From contig CM042012.1 of assembly GCA_023525715.1 (NCBI GenBank), positions 41,056,028 to 41,120,027 on the forward strand: 64,000 nt of DNA. The letters are read 5' to 3'. Shown here piece after piece: positions 52,070 to 63,711 of this stretch (the stretch's first letter is position 1; each line of letters begins with the position of its first letter). A program made the position numbers and the translations under genes. The notes beneath the pieces are model-generated. The model saw only the letters and a program-made list of their open reading frames with translations, did no database searches and had not been told where the DNA came from. The DNA is from Cichorium intybus (lineage: Eukaryota; Streptophyta; Magnoliopsida; Asterales; Asteraceae).

Positions 52070-53060
52070 AGAGTTTGTGATTCAAATATTGCAATGTAGA
52101 TTTTTCTTGAAATAATTGCTATATTGATAGTTTTTTCTCACAAAAATTATTCTTGTGTTTGAAAAGTTTTCGATTCAAATATGAATTTGTGATTCAAATA
52201 TGAAGTTGAACAAAAAATGTTTTTCGCATCAATGGTATTTGTATGTGAATTTTTCTTTAGATTATAGTGCTTGAAATAGGATGTAAAACTAAACGATCGG
52301 GAAAAAGATAATAAATGAGAATTTAATTATTTTTTTGGATGAACTAAATCTATCATTCTTTTGTTGATTTCTATATATGTTCTAAATTGTTTATGCAAAC
52401 CTTTTGTATGGTTTAGGAGTGTGTTACATGTTTTTTGAAAATAAATATTATAATAGATGGTTCATTGTTTTTATGTTATTAAAAGTTGTAGTAATTATTA
52501 TTTCATATTATTAATTATTCATTAGGTTGTGTATGTGTATATGTGTATATATATGTAATCACAATCTAATAAACAATAAATAATATAAATTAATAGTTAC
52601 TACAATTTTGAATAACATAAAAACAATGAAACATTTATTATAACATTTATTTTCAAAAACCAGATTAAAACCTCCTAAATTGTATAAAATGTTTGTAGAA
52701 ACAATTTCAAAGATATATTGAAATCAACAAAAGAATAGTATATTTAGTTCATCGAAAATTCTCAAAATGTTTGTAGAAACAATTTCAAAGATATATAGAA
52801 ATCAACAAAAGAATAATATATTTAGTTCATCGAAAATCATCAATTTATCATTTTTTTCGTCGTTTAGTTTTACTTCTCATTTCAAACACTTTAATCCAAA
52901 GTAAAGTATAGATTGGACTTACTATTGATGCGACAAACTCATTTCTTCAACTCTTCATATTTGAATCGCAAACTCTTTAGTGACATGAACAGTTTTTGAG
53001 AGAAAATACAACTAATATAGCTATTTTCAAAAAAATCTACATCTATAACATTGTAAAATG
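52070..53060. repeat. Kilobase-scale AT-rich foldback (inverted repeat)
   Basis: The left arm (about 52070-52537) is complementary in reverse to the right arm (about 52555-53060) along nearly its whole length. For example, AATAACATAAAAACAATGAA at 52611 mirrors 52464-52483, and the outer CATATTTGAATC segments also match. A short GTATAT spacer (about 52530-52556) would form the loop. The right arm holds an extra tandem copy of about 78 bp (52706-52830). No coding potential. Transcription would give a long hairpin RNA. Confidence 0.75.
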
Positions 53061-53889
53061 TTCTCATCACTTTAAAACAACACTACAAGAAAAATGGTCA
53101 TCCGTGACTAACATATTAGAGACTGAATAATCAATCTTAAATACCATTTATTTAGGACTGATGAATTAGTCTTAGATAATATCTAAGACTGATTTTAATG
53201 TGCGAACTATTAGGGACTGACTAAGCATATCTGAGACTGATATTCAGCCCTTGACACATTTGCGCCAATTTTTGTTTAGAGGGAAACATATTAGGGACTG
53301 AATTTTAGTCTCTGATATATTAGCGCCAAGTTTGACATTGGATGGAAACTTATTAAAGACTGAATTTTAGTTACAGATAGCATTGTGCCTATTTTTATTT
53401 TGTACAGAACTTATTAAGGACTGAATTTAAGTCTTCGATGGAATGCACCAATTTTGATTTGGAGGAAATTTGTTAAAGACTGAATTTTAGTATTTGAGAC
53501 TGATTATTTTGTCATTAATACCATATAACAGAAACTGATGAATCGGTCATGAATACTATTTGGAAGGAAAAACTGAGGGACTGAATTTCAATTTAAGATA
53601 AAACTAACATCAATTTTGATTTTAGACGGAAACTTATTAGCGACTGAATTTCAGTCTTGGATAGAATTCTGTAAATTTTGATTTTTAAGGGAACTTATTA
53701 AGGACCAAATTTTAGTCTTTGGTAGAATTACATCAATTTTGCATTTGGAGGAAAACCTCTTAAATACCAAATTTTATTTTCTAAGACTATTTTGTCATGT
53801 GTATCTTTAACTACTTATAAACCATTTGGACTAAAGCTCTTAAAATGATGCATATGTTGGGTCGGATTGCCAGCATGGCGGACTCATGG

Positions 53890-54435
53890 ATAGCCCCCGT
53901 GTTAGTTGTCTCTCCTTCAAACCCTTAAAACAAACCAAACGCTAATATTCTCTTTCACTTTCTCACTTCTCAGACGATATGCACACCACTACCATGGGTT
54001 GACTTCACAATCACCACCACAATTCACTTCACCATCGACATTTATGCTTCACAATTACCAACTCGATTTCACTATTATCTATGGTTCACCATCTCCGTCT
54101 CTTATTCTTTTTCGTTCTTTTTCTGCTAACAAGTTTACTCCACTATAAACATATGACATTTAGAGACAAAAACTTATAGTGACATAATCCTTTTGCGCCA
54201 CTATATTATGTTTTTAGTGGCATATTTTGTATGTCACTAAAAAACTAAAGGATTTAATAACACTTAATGTTTAATGGTAATAACATTCGTATTTAGTTGT
54301 AACGCCCCGTTTTTATTTTAACGTTTTATTTAACATTAATTAATTAATTGTGTATTTTTGAACTTTTCTTTTAGGAAAATTGTTAAATAATTCCTCACAA
54401 ATATCGCAGTAATAATAGAAATAGTTATAACCCTG

Positions 54436-54503
<68 letters not shown>

Positions 54504-55080
54504 GGAAATACATAATAATAATCCTACAACTAAATTGTTTTTAGAGGGTAGCTTTTGTCATTTTTCAAAACTCATAAGGATAGGATAATTTTGCCTAGGG
54601 GTTTAATTAAATTGTACGGCATAGTAGAGGGACTAGAATTGCCAAAAGCCAAAACATTTCATGAATATCCCCATATGCCTGAGCTATGATCGAGAATTCT
54701 TCTGTACTGGTAGTGGTATCGATTCCTTTGGCCCATGTATCACTATCACCCTTCACTCTCGATAATACATGACCACACAACAAATCGCACACAACCCTAG
54801 CAGATCCATTTTGTGCTTCACCTATGAGCTTTGGCCGAGAAAGATTACTCTCGACGGAGAGATTGTCGAGAGTTCTTCTGATCGGAACTCCCATGTGTTC
54901 ATTCAGCCTTCATTTCCTGTAGAGCCATGATATCTCACGAACTCTTCCCTCCTTCTCGTTAATTACATTAGGGCTAACCCTAATTCATGCCTAATTCACC
55001 ATCATCTACGGTTCATCGTCTCTGTTTCTCCCTCTCTTTCTTTTTCGTTCTTTTTCTGCTAACATGTTTCATCGATTTGC
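53890..55080. other. Interior of CACTA element with duplicated flank and possible captured fragments
   Basis: A segment ending TTTTCGTTCTTTTTCTGCTA occurs at about 54110 and again at 55038, flanking other material. Between them: TGTAACGCCCCG at 54297 (resembling the reverse complement of an LTR end like that of D), an (ATA)n run at 54438-54502, and a 95-codon minus-strand ORF (54607-54894) starting MGVPIRRTLDNLSVES. That ORF has reasonable amino-acid balance but no domain I recognise; it may be a captured gene fragment. Confidence 0.35.
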
Positions 55081-55227
55081 AGGTTTCATCAATTTACTAT
55101 GCTTCCAAGACCGCACTACTGTTGTTTCTTCTATCCCGGTGATCGTAAATGGTGCTGATTTCAGGGGTATAGTAGCCTCAGTAAACCAATTTATTTGTCG
55201 TTTCACGTGGATTGATTATTTAGAGTA

Positions 55228-55440
55228 ACATGTTTGATGAAATCGGTCCTTTTCCTGATTTCTTGATGCTTAGACTTGATTTGTAGGTTCATAAAACAGG
55301 TTAGATGAAATAAGTTGTTATTTTTCTGATTTCTTAATGATTGGACTTGATTTGTAGGTTCACAGAACAAGTTTGATGAAATTGATCATTTTTATTCTGA
55401 TTTCTTGATATTTAAATTGATTTGTAGGTTCATAGAACAT
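55228..55440. repeat. Three tandem copies of a ~74-bp unit with a 3' splice site-like end
   Basis: Each copy contains TTGATGAAAT-like, CTGATTTCTT and TTGATTTGTAGGTTCA segments. The TTTGTAG/G end looks like a plant 3' splice site, so the array may derive from a duplicated intron-exon border. Confidence 0.6.
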
Positions 55441-56263
55441 GTGCTACAATTATGAAGTTACTGAAATTCCAGATCAAATGCCCGACTTCACCCCGTTCCC
55501 TCTCATGGTATCAACCTCTAAATGCTTCGAACATCACTTCTTCACATTGCAAATTGATCTACTTTTAATTTATTTGCCACATTGCAAAATATGACTTAGC
55601 ATTTTATTGGTTATGGTTAGTGAACAGGTGCAAGATAGAAACAGCCCATTACAGTTGAACCGAGTATGTGGCTGTGTGGTGGGACTGTATGTGTATGTGT
55701 GTATGGAAGGTTGTGGGGATGTGTGTGTATGGATGTATGTGTGTGTAATGATTTAAAGAATGAAATAATCTAAATTGGAAGTATGTATGTAGTTGTTGCA
55801 TTTATCCTGATAAAAAAATACCAACATACTTCCATTTTTTTCATATATAGCATCCTTTATTTTTTTCCATCATATATAGCATGTTATGGACCGAATACAA
55901 TTGTATTAGATTGTTATCCAATCATTGAAAAACCAAGTTAAAGACTAAATGATAGTGTATTAGAGATTGATATTTAGTCACTGAAAACCCAAGTTAAAGA
56001 CTGAATGACATTGTACAAATGGTTGATATTCGGTCACTGAAAAATAATATTAGAGACTAAATTAGAAAATATAAAAACTGATATTCAGTCCCAGAATGAT
56101 ATTATATTCAGTCCCAGAATGATATTATCAATGACTATTATGATATTAGTAGGGCCTTGAAGGATAGACATCAGAGACTGAACTTAATTGTATCAAAGAC
56201 TTTTCTATCTTTGATACTTTAATGCATTAGGGACTGATTTTCAGTACCAAATACTTAAAAAAA

Positions 56264-57388
56264 GAGTTTTTGACCAAAATTGTGTTTTTAGAAAAAGTAT
56301 TTACCAAATAGGTGTAGTTTTCAAAATATTTACCAAATAGGTGTTGTTTTTTACAAAAATAATATTTTTGACAAAAGTTATATTTTTCTAATTATATTAT
56401 ATTGATGTTTTTTTAATGTATCCTTATTTTATTTTTATCATTTTTCTTAAACGCTTGGAATTTTGTAAACACCCGGACACTACAAAATCACTGAACAGTT
56501 CCTTGTATACATGAATTTGTATGATTTCATAAGATACTTACGCTCGGATTTTTTTTTTTGAAAATACTTCATGATATCATCACCATGAAGTGAATTGGCA
56601 AAACATGTATACTTACAGTTTCATAAATGTTGTTGTACAAGCCAAAACATGTATCCTTACGGTTTCATTTTTTTTCATAGATTTGTTGCACTTTTCGTTT
56701 TATTTCTTTCACAAACAATTTAAACACCCCATGTGGACATATTTTTTTCATAGATTTGTTGCACTTTTCGTTTTATGGTGTAATTAGTCGTATTCTTCGG
56801 ATTCTTGTTGTATTTTGTTTGTTGTTTTGTTTTTCTAGCTTCATGCTAGTTTAATAAAATTTCGTTGTTCAAAAAAAACAAACAATTTAAACACAACACA
56901 CTCCATGTGGACATATCATCAAATATTGTATTTTCAAATTTTGATATATCCTTCTCAGTTTATTTACGTTAACAAATAACAATATTTTCAATTAAATCAA
57001 ACAATAATTAATGGCCCGACCAAGTCATTTATTTTAACAAATAACAATATTTTCATGGGTTTTGTTTCAAAAAATCTACATATCCAATTGTTATTTTTAT
57101 TGCTTCATGATTATCATTTACCTTTTGACCAATGTGTTTGAGATGTTTGAAGTTGCTAGTCATTTTTTGTAGTGTCCGTGTGTTTAGAAAATTCAGAGAG
57201 TTTAAGAAAAATGATAAAAATAAAAAAATGATATATTAAAAAAACACCAAAATAATATAATTAGAAAAATATAAATTTTGTCAAAAACACTATTTTAGTC
57301 AAAAACAACACCTATTTGGTAAATATTTTGAAAAACACACCTATTTGGTAAATACTTTTTTCAAAAACACCATTTTGGTCAAAAACTC
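56264..57388. mobile_element. Long-TIR (MULE-like) non-autonomous element nested in the CACTA
   Basis: TIRs of about 225 bp: 56264-56488 and 57161-57388, sharing GAGTTTTTGACCAAAAT at the tips and CGGACACTACAAAA at the inner ends. Flanked by CTTAAAAA at 56254-56261 and 57389-57396 (8 of 10 bases match if ten are counted), consistent with a Mutator-type 8-10 bp duplication. No transposase ORF. Confidence 0.65.
56728..56877 (+). mobile_element. Short 5'-truncated LINE or SINE 3' end
   Basis: A 150-bp insert ends TTAATAAAATTTCGTTGTTC followed by A7, the usual tail of plant L1-like elements. It is flanked by the 17-bp direct repeat ACAAACAATTTAAACAC at 56711-56727 and 56878-56894. A nearby duplicate of CATAGATTTGTTGCAC complicates the exact left edge. 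Confidence 0.5.
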
Positions 57389-57526
57389 CTTAAAAATCAC
57401 TATTTAAGACTAGGTTTCTGGAACTAGCTGAGACTAGCTAAACAGTCTCTGATTCTCATTGAAGACTGATTATCGATCATCAGAGACTGATTTTGTCAGT
57501 CTCCGATGCCCCTTTTTCTTGTAGTG

Positions 57527-57844
57527 ATAAAGAAAAAATCGAAAATTATCTATAACATGGTGGAATTCTCACAAGTTTATAACTTATATAGCCAAAACGA
57601 AAATAAGCCTATGACATTCTTAAGCTCTTATGCATATATACTAAATAACAATAACAATAGTTCTTATATAGGCGAAATATTTTAAATGAGCAAAAACAAT
57701 TAATTAGCATAAGATGAAGAGTTGTGAGTTATAAATAAATATTTAAGTAATATAAGATGAAAAGTTGGGAGTTTCAAATGAATATGGTACAAGTATTTAG
57801 TTTATCTTGGTCCATAATGATTTGAATTACCTCTATTATAAGAG
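57527..57844. other. AT-rich stretch, nothing recognised
   Basis: No ORF or repeat end seen between the CACTA terminus and the next AT array. Confidence 0.5.
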
Positions 57845-58245
<401 letters not shown>

Positions 58246-58559
58246 CACACATCATTATGCAAAATATTTTTATTCTCGAGTTAAAACATTCTTGATTTTA
58301 ATATACAACATCAATCTACAATCCATGAATGTGGGTGGGATTAGGTTGGAGCAATTTTTTTCTTCTAACAATCCTTTTTCCCACTGACCTATCTCTCTTT
58401 ATCTTAAATCCCTCCTCCTCCTGTTTCCTTTATCTTTGCAATGCATAATTTTTCTTCATTGAGATCTTTTTTTCGTCATTCTGCTTTGACTCTTAGACAG
58501 ATTTAATAATTGGACTCCCGTGATATGCATATTAAATTGTTGGGCCCATAAACCCATGC

Positions 58560-58740
58560 CACCCTACCGCATTGTTCCCCTCCCTTCTATTTCTTCTCGC
58601 CACGTCTACTATCACTATATACATTGTATTCTCTCCATATTATTTTTAGCTTTGTTTCTGATCAAACCACCATTGCTACCACCAACATGGAATCATCAGC
58701 AGACACCAAGGTTTTCCGATCCACACACATAAATTTTTAA
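58560..58740 (+). promoter_or_regulatory. Possible orphan promoter and first exon
   Basis: A less AT-rich, CT-rich leader contains CTATATACA (about 58614) as a TATA candidate. It is followed at 58687 by ATG in a good plant context (CCAACATGG) opening MESSADTK and then AAG/GTTTTC, a possible 5' splice site; otherwise the frame stops at 58738-58740. No downstream exon is recognised. It could be a truncated host gene 5' end. Confidence 0.2.
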
Positions 58741-60540
58741 CGGAAAGAAAATATTGTAATCTTCTACATGTTGGAAATGTGTGTAAGAAGTAAACAAACT
58801 ACTAAACTATTGATTATGAGTAGGACCATAGGGTCATATTCCAAAAGCCGTAAAAGATCCAAAATATATAATGAAATTTTATTTAGTAAATTTCATCATT
58901 TATCAACTTAAAATAAATCAAGGAATAATTTTATTCTATTTCTTTATTAACCAAAAAAGTTAAATAAAAAGTGTATTTAATAATTAATAAAATGCTTTTA
59001 ATACTTCCGTTTCAAGTTATAGGTTTACTTTAATTGATGGAGCATTAAAAGGCTTTGGAAGCCTTGTCCATCAACAAGAACATTTAAGGAATGATTAGGA
59101 TAAACAAGTGAAATAAGTAAGAATATTTAAAATCCTGATTTTCCCCAACTTTGACCTAAAATTCAGCCTCTTCCCTTCTCACCTATAGATGGACACATAC
59201 AAGAAGAACGATGTAAAACTTTATAACTTTAGCTCCTTCCTTCCTTCCTTCATTTTTGTTTCTATAACTTTCGAATATGAGTTGATGTTATACATATGTT
59301 TGAAAAGTGTATTCATTTGAGAGTATTTTTAATTTGGGATGAAAAGAATTGAATTCATTTTGCTTCTATTTATAGTGTAAGTGTCTTACAATGGATGCTT
59401 GTTCAGTAAGCTTCTTAACTTGTAAATTCATAAGAATTTGACACATAGGTACTTGCTTAACCTTATCCTTGAAATGGTGGACACCTATGTGCTATATTGA
59501 TTTCTTATGCTTTATAAACTTTCTAAATTACTAAGGAATTTGAAAACACATCATTGTATACTTAATAATCAAACCTAATATGCATAGTCATGGTTTTAGA
59601 ATAGGATTTTGTCATCCTTATGTCATGTTTTGTCATCATTCTATTTGCACTTGTTCATTGTGGTTTATATATTACAAGCTGCTTACACACTTACTTCTTA
59701 CTTGTATAGTCTAAAAATTTCATATTTTCTTTGACACCTTAAGCTTTCAAGAATTACATTCCATATTTTAAGGCTTATTTCCTTGCCAAGGTACATCATC
59801 TTTCCTTATTACTATGCTCATTTCCATCTCATTTCAATTAAGGATTCTAAATAATTAAAACTATCAACATCATGAATATGGTATTATTGTTGAACACAAC
59901 ATATTACCAAAATATCTAATATATGTTATTTCACAACCTATCTAAATTTAATAACTTAAAACCAACATCGTAAAATATACCTGAATAATAATAGTAAAAA
60001 ATATAGGTATTACACTAATTTAGTCAGTTTACACTAAAATCTATCAACATTTTTAACTAAAAAACTGCATTCTTAAACTTCTAAATATTAATTTTCCTAA
60101 CCTGTAAGTCCTTAAGCTTAGCTAAATAGATATTATACGTTAGCTTCTCAATTTTGGAAAATTTAGTCAGTTTACGCTAAAACCTTCTATTTAACCTTTA
60201 TTTATCTTCTTGCTAAAATCTAAAAATCTATATTTCATTAATAGTAATTTATTCCATTAATTTTATGAAATTTATTTTGTTCATTCATATTTTAGTTTAT
60301 TTTGTTTTATTTTATCTTGTGTTTCCAAAATTTTATTTTTTCTCTAATAATGACAAAAAGCCTAGCCCAAAATATCAGTGTTACATGACATTTGTGTGTT
60401 GGATGTATCTTAGTGGAAGAGTGAGATTCACATGTATTCATAGTTGATGAATATTGGAATGATGCATATGAAGATTGTGATGTATGGATTTGAGTCATTG
60501 ACCGAATCTTGAACAATTGTTTTCGGAAGCTTCATGTCCT
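58741..60540. other. AT-rich noncoding stretch
   Basis: No gene, RNA or transposon ends supported. Short ORFs at 60265-60516 on both strands are mutual shadows. Confidence 0.5.
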
Positions 60541-60946
60541 TCGAACTGAGGTGGTTATGTTGGGGTCAACTGAAGCACCAACGAACACGGCCAAGCACTC
60601 CAACAAAAGATCTTCGACTATCAAGACTAGTGAGTAATACGAAAATTGAGAATGAGAAACACAAGTATATATAGTGGTTCACCCAACAGTGAGTCGGGCC
60701 ACGTCCACTATAAGAACCGACAGAAATTTACATTGATAATCTTCAATGTTTTACAAGAGAGAATCTATGACTACACTATATTTTTGATATATTACATTGT
60801 GTAGAGATCGATATGTATAAATAGCGAGATATGGAATGCTGAACACGCAAGGTCTTTGGCAGGAGAAGGAAAGGACAAACTAGCTCTGCACTTAGTCACT
60901 TTACAGCTTATGAAGTAACTATTCCATGCTCCCTATGCTGCCATAT
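60541..60946. mobile_element. LTR-like remnant
   Basis: Starts near TGTTGGGGTC (60558) and contains TATATATAGTGGTTCACCC (60668), a phrase typical of plant copia LTR/leader junctions. No second copy or PBS here, so only a remnant is suggested. Confidence 0.35.
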
Positions 60947-61396
60947 TGTTGAGTAAAGAGTTTGAACAATGAAGGTTGTATTGAAATAATATAAGTATGA
61001 TTCAAGCAACAATCAACCAAACAACAATTATAATGAAGAACATATGAGAAATGAGTAAACACTGTGTCGAATGTTTTGATATTACGTTTAGAGGTTTTAT
61101 AGTGTTGGTGATTACAAGCACATCTGACCCAGATGATATCACTGATATTTATACATGATCAGTGATATCAATAGTACAAAGTTGATGCGTAGTACAAAAC
61201 AGAATATTCTTTCTTTGTACAACCCAATAACAATACAACAACGTGCAACGCGTAGTCTTACACATCAACATGCTATATGGATAAGGTTTGTTATACAAGT
61301 CTTTGGATCCTTCAGTACAAGACCTTCGAATCCTCAGATACAAATGTTTGACTCTTCGCATGACTGGGACTTCGGATGGGCAGAAACACTCCCTCA
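60947..61396 (-). repeat. 3' LTR of the short LTR element
   Basis: 450 bp, ends ACACTCCCTCA on the plus strand; the adjoining internal sequence (minus strand GATGAAAGAGCCA) is a plausible polypurine tract. Confidence 0.8.
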
Positions 61397-61475
61397 TGGC
61401 TCTTTCATCATTTTCAATTTTCTTTAGATTTGCTGTAGTGACAACTTCAGCATCTTCACCTTCACCTAGAACAAA

Positions 61476-61640
61476 TCAAGCACCAATATCAACATGGGGT
61501 CCTTCTTTTACAGATCTCCATAAGTCCTTATCCAAACCAGTAAGATAATCTTCCATACGATCAGACCAGTAATCGTAAAAAATAGGAATGAGAACTGGTG
61601 CCTTGGTTGAAGAACCAATCAAATTTGCATAATTGAGCAT
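61476..61640 (-). pseudogene. Truncated copia gag N-terminus in the short LTR element
   Basis: A minus-strand frame of 54 residues contains KAPVLIPIFYDYWSDRMEDY and then LDKDLWRSVKEGP. This matches the start of copia gag proteins (DUF4219/UBN2 region, with Y-x-x-W-x-x-R-M and the LW-x-x-V/I-x-x-G-P pattern). It ends at a TGA soon afterwards, with no zinc knuckle or pol. It shows this element arose by internal deletion of a full copia. Confidence 0.7.
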
Positions 61641-61828
61641 ATTTGCATAAGATGATGTTGAATCAGCTATTGTAATGGAATTCTTTGAACAGATCTTTTT
61701 TAGAAAAACTAGTGAGAAAGGATAGATACAACTTGCGGAAACCTAGATAAAACTAGATCTATAAATTGTATGAAAAACAACAAGATTTTTCAAACAAGTA
61801 TTCAAGCTGAACCCGCTCTGATACCACG

Positions 61829-62279
61829 TGTTGAGTAAAGAATTCATACAATGAATGTTGTATTGAAATAATATAAGTATGATTCAAGCAACAATCAACC
61901 AAAACAATAATTTTAATGAAGAACGGATGAGAAATGAGTAAACACTGTGTCGAATGCTTTGATATTACGTTTAGAGGTTTTACAATGTTGGTGATTACAA
62001 GCACACCTGGCCCAGATGATATCACTGATATTTATACATGATCAGTGATATCAATAGTACAAAATTGATACGTAGTACAAAAGAGAATATTCTATCTTAG
62101 TACAACCCAATAACAATACATCAACGTGCAACGCGTAGTCTGACACATCAACGTGCTATATGGATAAGGTTTGTTATTCAAGTCTTCAGATCCTTCAGTA
62201 CAAGACATTCGAATCTTCAGATATACACGTTTGAATCTTCACATGACTGGGACTTCAGATGGGCAGAAACACTTCATCA
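61829..62279 (-). repeat. 5' LTR of the short LTR element
   Basis: 451 bp; same ends and overall sequence as the left copy, with the PBS two bases from its left edge. Confidence 0.8.
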
Positions 62280-62639
62280 CAAAATTTACTTCAACACATC
62301 TGACACAGAGCACTGTTCATTGCGTGTTCCCAAGATACTTTTGACAACTGAAGTGACAACAGTAATGTTGGATCTGATCAAGGCTTTATCTTGGACAGAG
62401 ATCACCCAATTGGTCTTCAGTCGAGTGATCACCTTCGAACGAGACCGTGACTGTCCGACTATACCTCTACACTTCTGTCGAACTACACTTCGTACATGAG
62501 CCAACTCTTCCCTTAAGAAAGAATTCTTCGGTCTGAACTTCGTACTGGTAGGAGGAATACTGCTGACACATCTTCTTCTGCTAATGACATGTTCACTACT
62601 GTGACCGTAGCCTGACATGCTTAGGTCGTTATGTGGTCA
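62280..62639. other. Noncoding or unrecognised stretch
   Basis: A 110-codon minus-strand ORF (62286-62618), Arg- and Ser-rich, has no domain I recognise and no supporting context. It may be a fragment of another retroelement gag. Confidence 0.3.
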
Positions 62640-63640
62640 AAAATAAGAAAAATAACCTCACAGACTCACTAGTATAGCGGTAACAAGGGTCGATCCACGG
62701 GGAGTTTGGTGGTCAAGATAGGACGATAGCTTACCAACTGTAGTGTCACGCTACAGCCAGAGGGACTAGTTCTACTTTTCCAAAAACCAACTAAAAACAT
62801 AATTCCAAAACCAATTCCAAAAACTAAATCAAGCATGAACTAAATTAATCCAAACCAAATCCTAAACTAAGATTACTTACTGAAATCAAAAACTAAGTTC
62901 AAAATCCAGAAGCAAACAAACAATCCAATCAAACCAAACAAGCATCAAACACAATTAATACTAAAAAGTGCAATAAAACCATAAACCGAATGATTACTTC
63001 AATTAAAAACCGAATCTAAAGATCCAAGGTACTGAAATCCGAAAATAATAAACCTAGACTAATGTTACTGATCTGAACAATCCAGAAACAATAGACTAGA
63101 GACTAAACTAAACTAATTACTAAAGAATTAAAAGTGAAAACATGAAAAATACCAAAAGTGTTGCTAAAATTCTGAATCCTTGAGTCAAAGAAGCCTTAAG
63201 TCCACCTTAGGGGTCGTTCTTCGCCTCCTGATTTCAACCTAATGACCTCTATTTATACTTGTGAAATCCGACGATCCGCGACGCGCAAGGCATGAGTCCG
63301 CGACGCGCGTATCACCTTTTCCCTATTTTTTCGCTATTTGAATCATCAGACCTTTGACGTGGCGCGACGCGCATGCTTGCTTCCCACGACGCGCATATGA
63401 ATTCGACTGAAATGGCGGTTAACCCAAACTTCGCCATTTTGTCTGCTTTTGGTCCCTGCTTTCAACATTTTCTTGCACACAAGCACTAGCACAAAATGTG
63501 AGAAATACCAATACAACTATGATATAAATTCACCAAGAATAGGGCCTAACAACGACTCAAACAATTTTGAACGTGTTCAATTTCAAAGTTTATTGTTCCC
63601 AGAATTAGATTGAAAATGATTTTGATATAACTGACTAGAA
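62640..63640 (-). mobile_element. LTR-like segment with minus-strand promoter and CGCG motifs
   Basis: Minus-strand TATAAAT (plus 63251-63257) lies just downstream, in minus reading, of four CGCGACGCGC-type motifs (plus 63275-63286, 63297-63310, 63361-63374, 63385-63396). The leftward sequence is A-rich and noncoding and includes GCGGTAACAAGGGTCGATCC (62679). This resembles the U3-TATA-R layout of a plant LTR, but the exact ends were not found. Confidence 0.4.
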
Positions 63641-63711
63641 TATTCTTTGGAATTCATGACTTTCTAAAGAATCCTTGATTACAAATTTTCTGTGCACAAC
63701 AGAGTGTACGT

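Larger units (their letters stand above)
53081..57526. mobile_element. Non-autonomous CACTA element with nested insertion
   Basis: Left terminus CACTACAAGAAAAATGG; right terminus TTTTTCTTGTAGTG, its reverse complement. Both flanks carry many subterminal copies of a GGGACTGA / TTCAGTC motif (53120-53700 and 55930-56240, 57410-57500), as expected for CACTA transposase-binding repeats. The flanking trinucleotides CAA and ATA do not match, so the 3-bp duplication is not preserved. No TNPD/TNPA-like coding region. The interior includes gene-like and LTR-like pieces. Confidence 0.82.
60947..62279 (-). mobile_element. Short non-autonomous LTR retrotransposon (TRIM/LARD-like) keeping the gag start
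   Basis: Two LTRs of about 450 bp (60947-61396 and 61829-62279; TGTTGAGTAAAG ... CA) enclose only 432 bp. A tRNA-iMet PBS in minus orientation (CTCTGATACCA, 61816-61826) adjoins the right LTR, so the element points left. The internal region keeps the first part of a copia gag and nothing else. The LTRs differ at many positions (roughly 8-9% by eye), so it is clearly older than A, B and C. Flanks CATAT and CAAAA match only partly as a duplication. Confidence 0.8.

Noticed and set aside
62286..62618. 110-residue minus-strand ORF
   Set aside because: No recognisable domain; surrounded by retroelement debris; length possible by chance.
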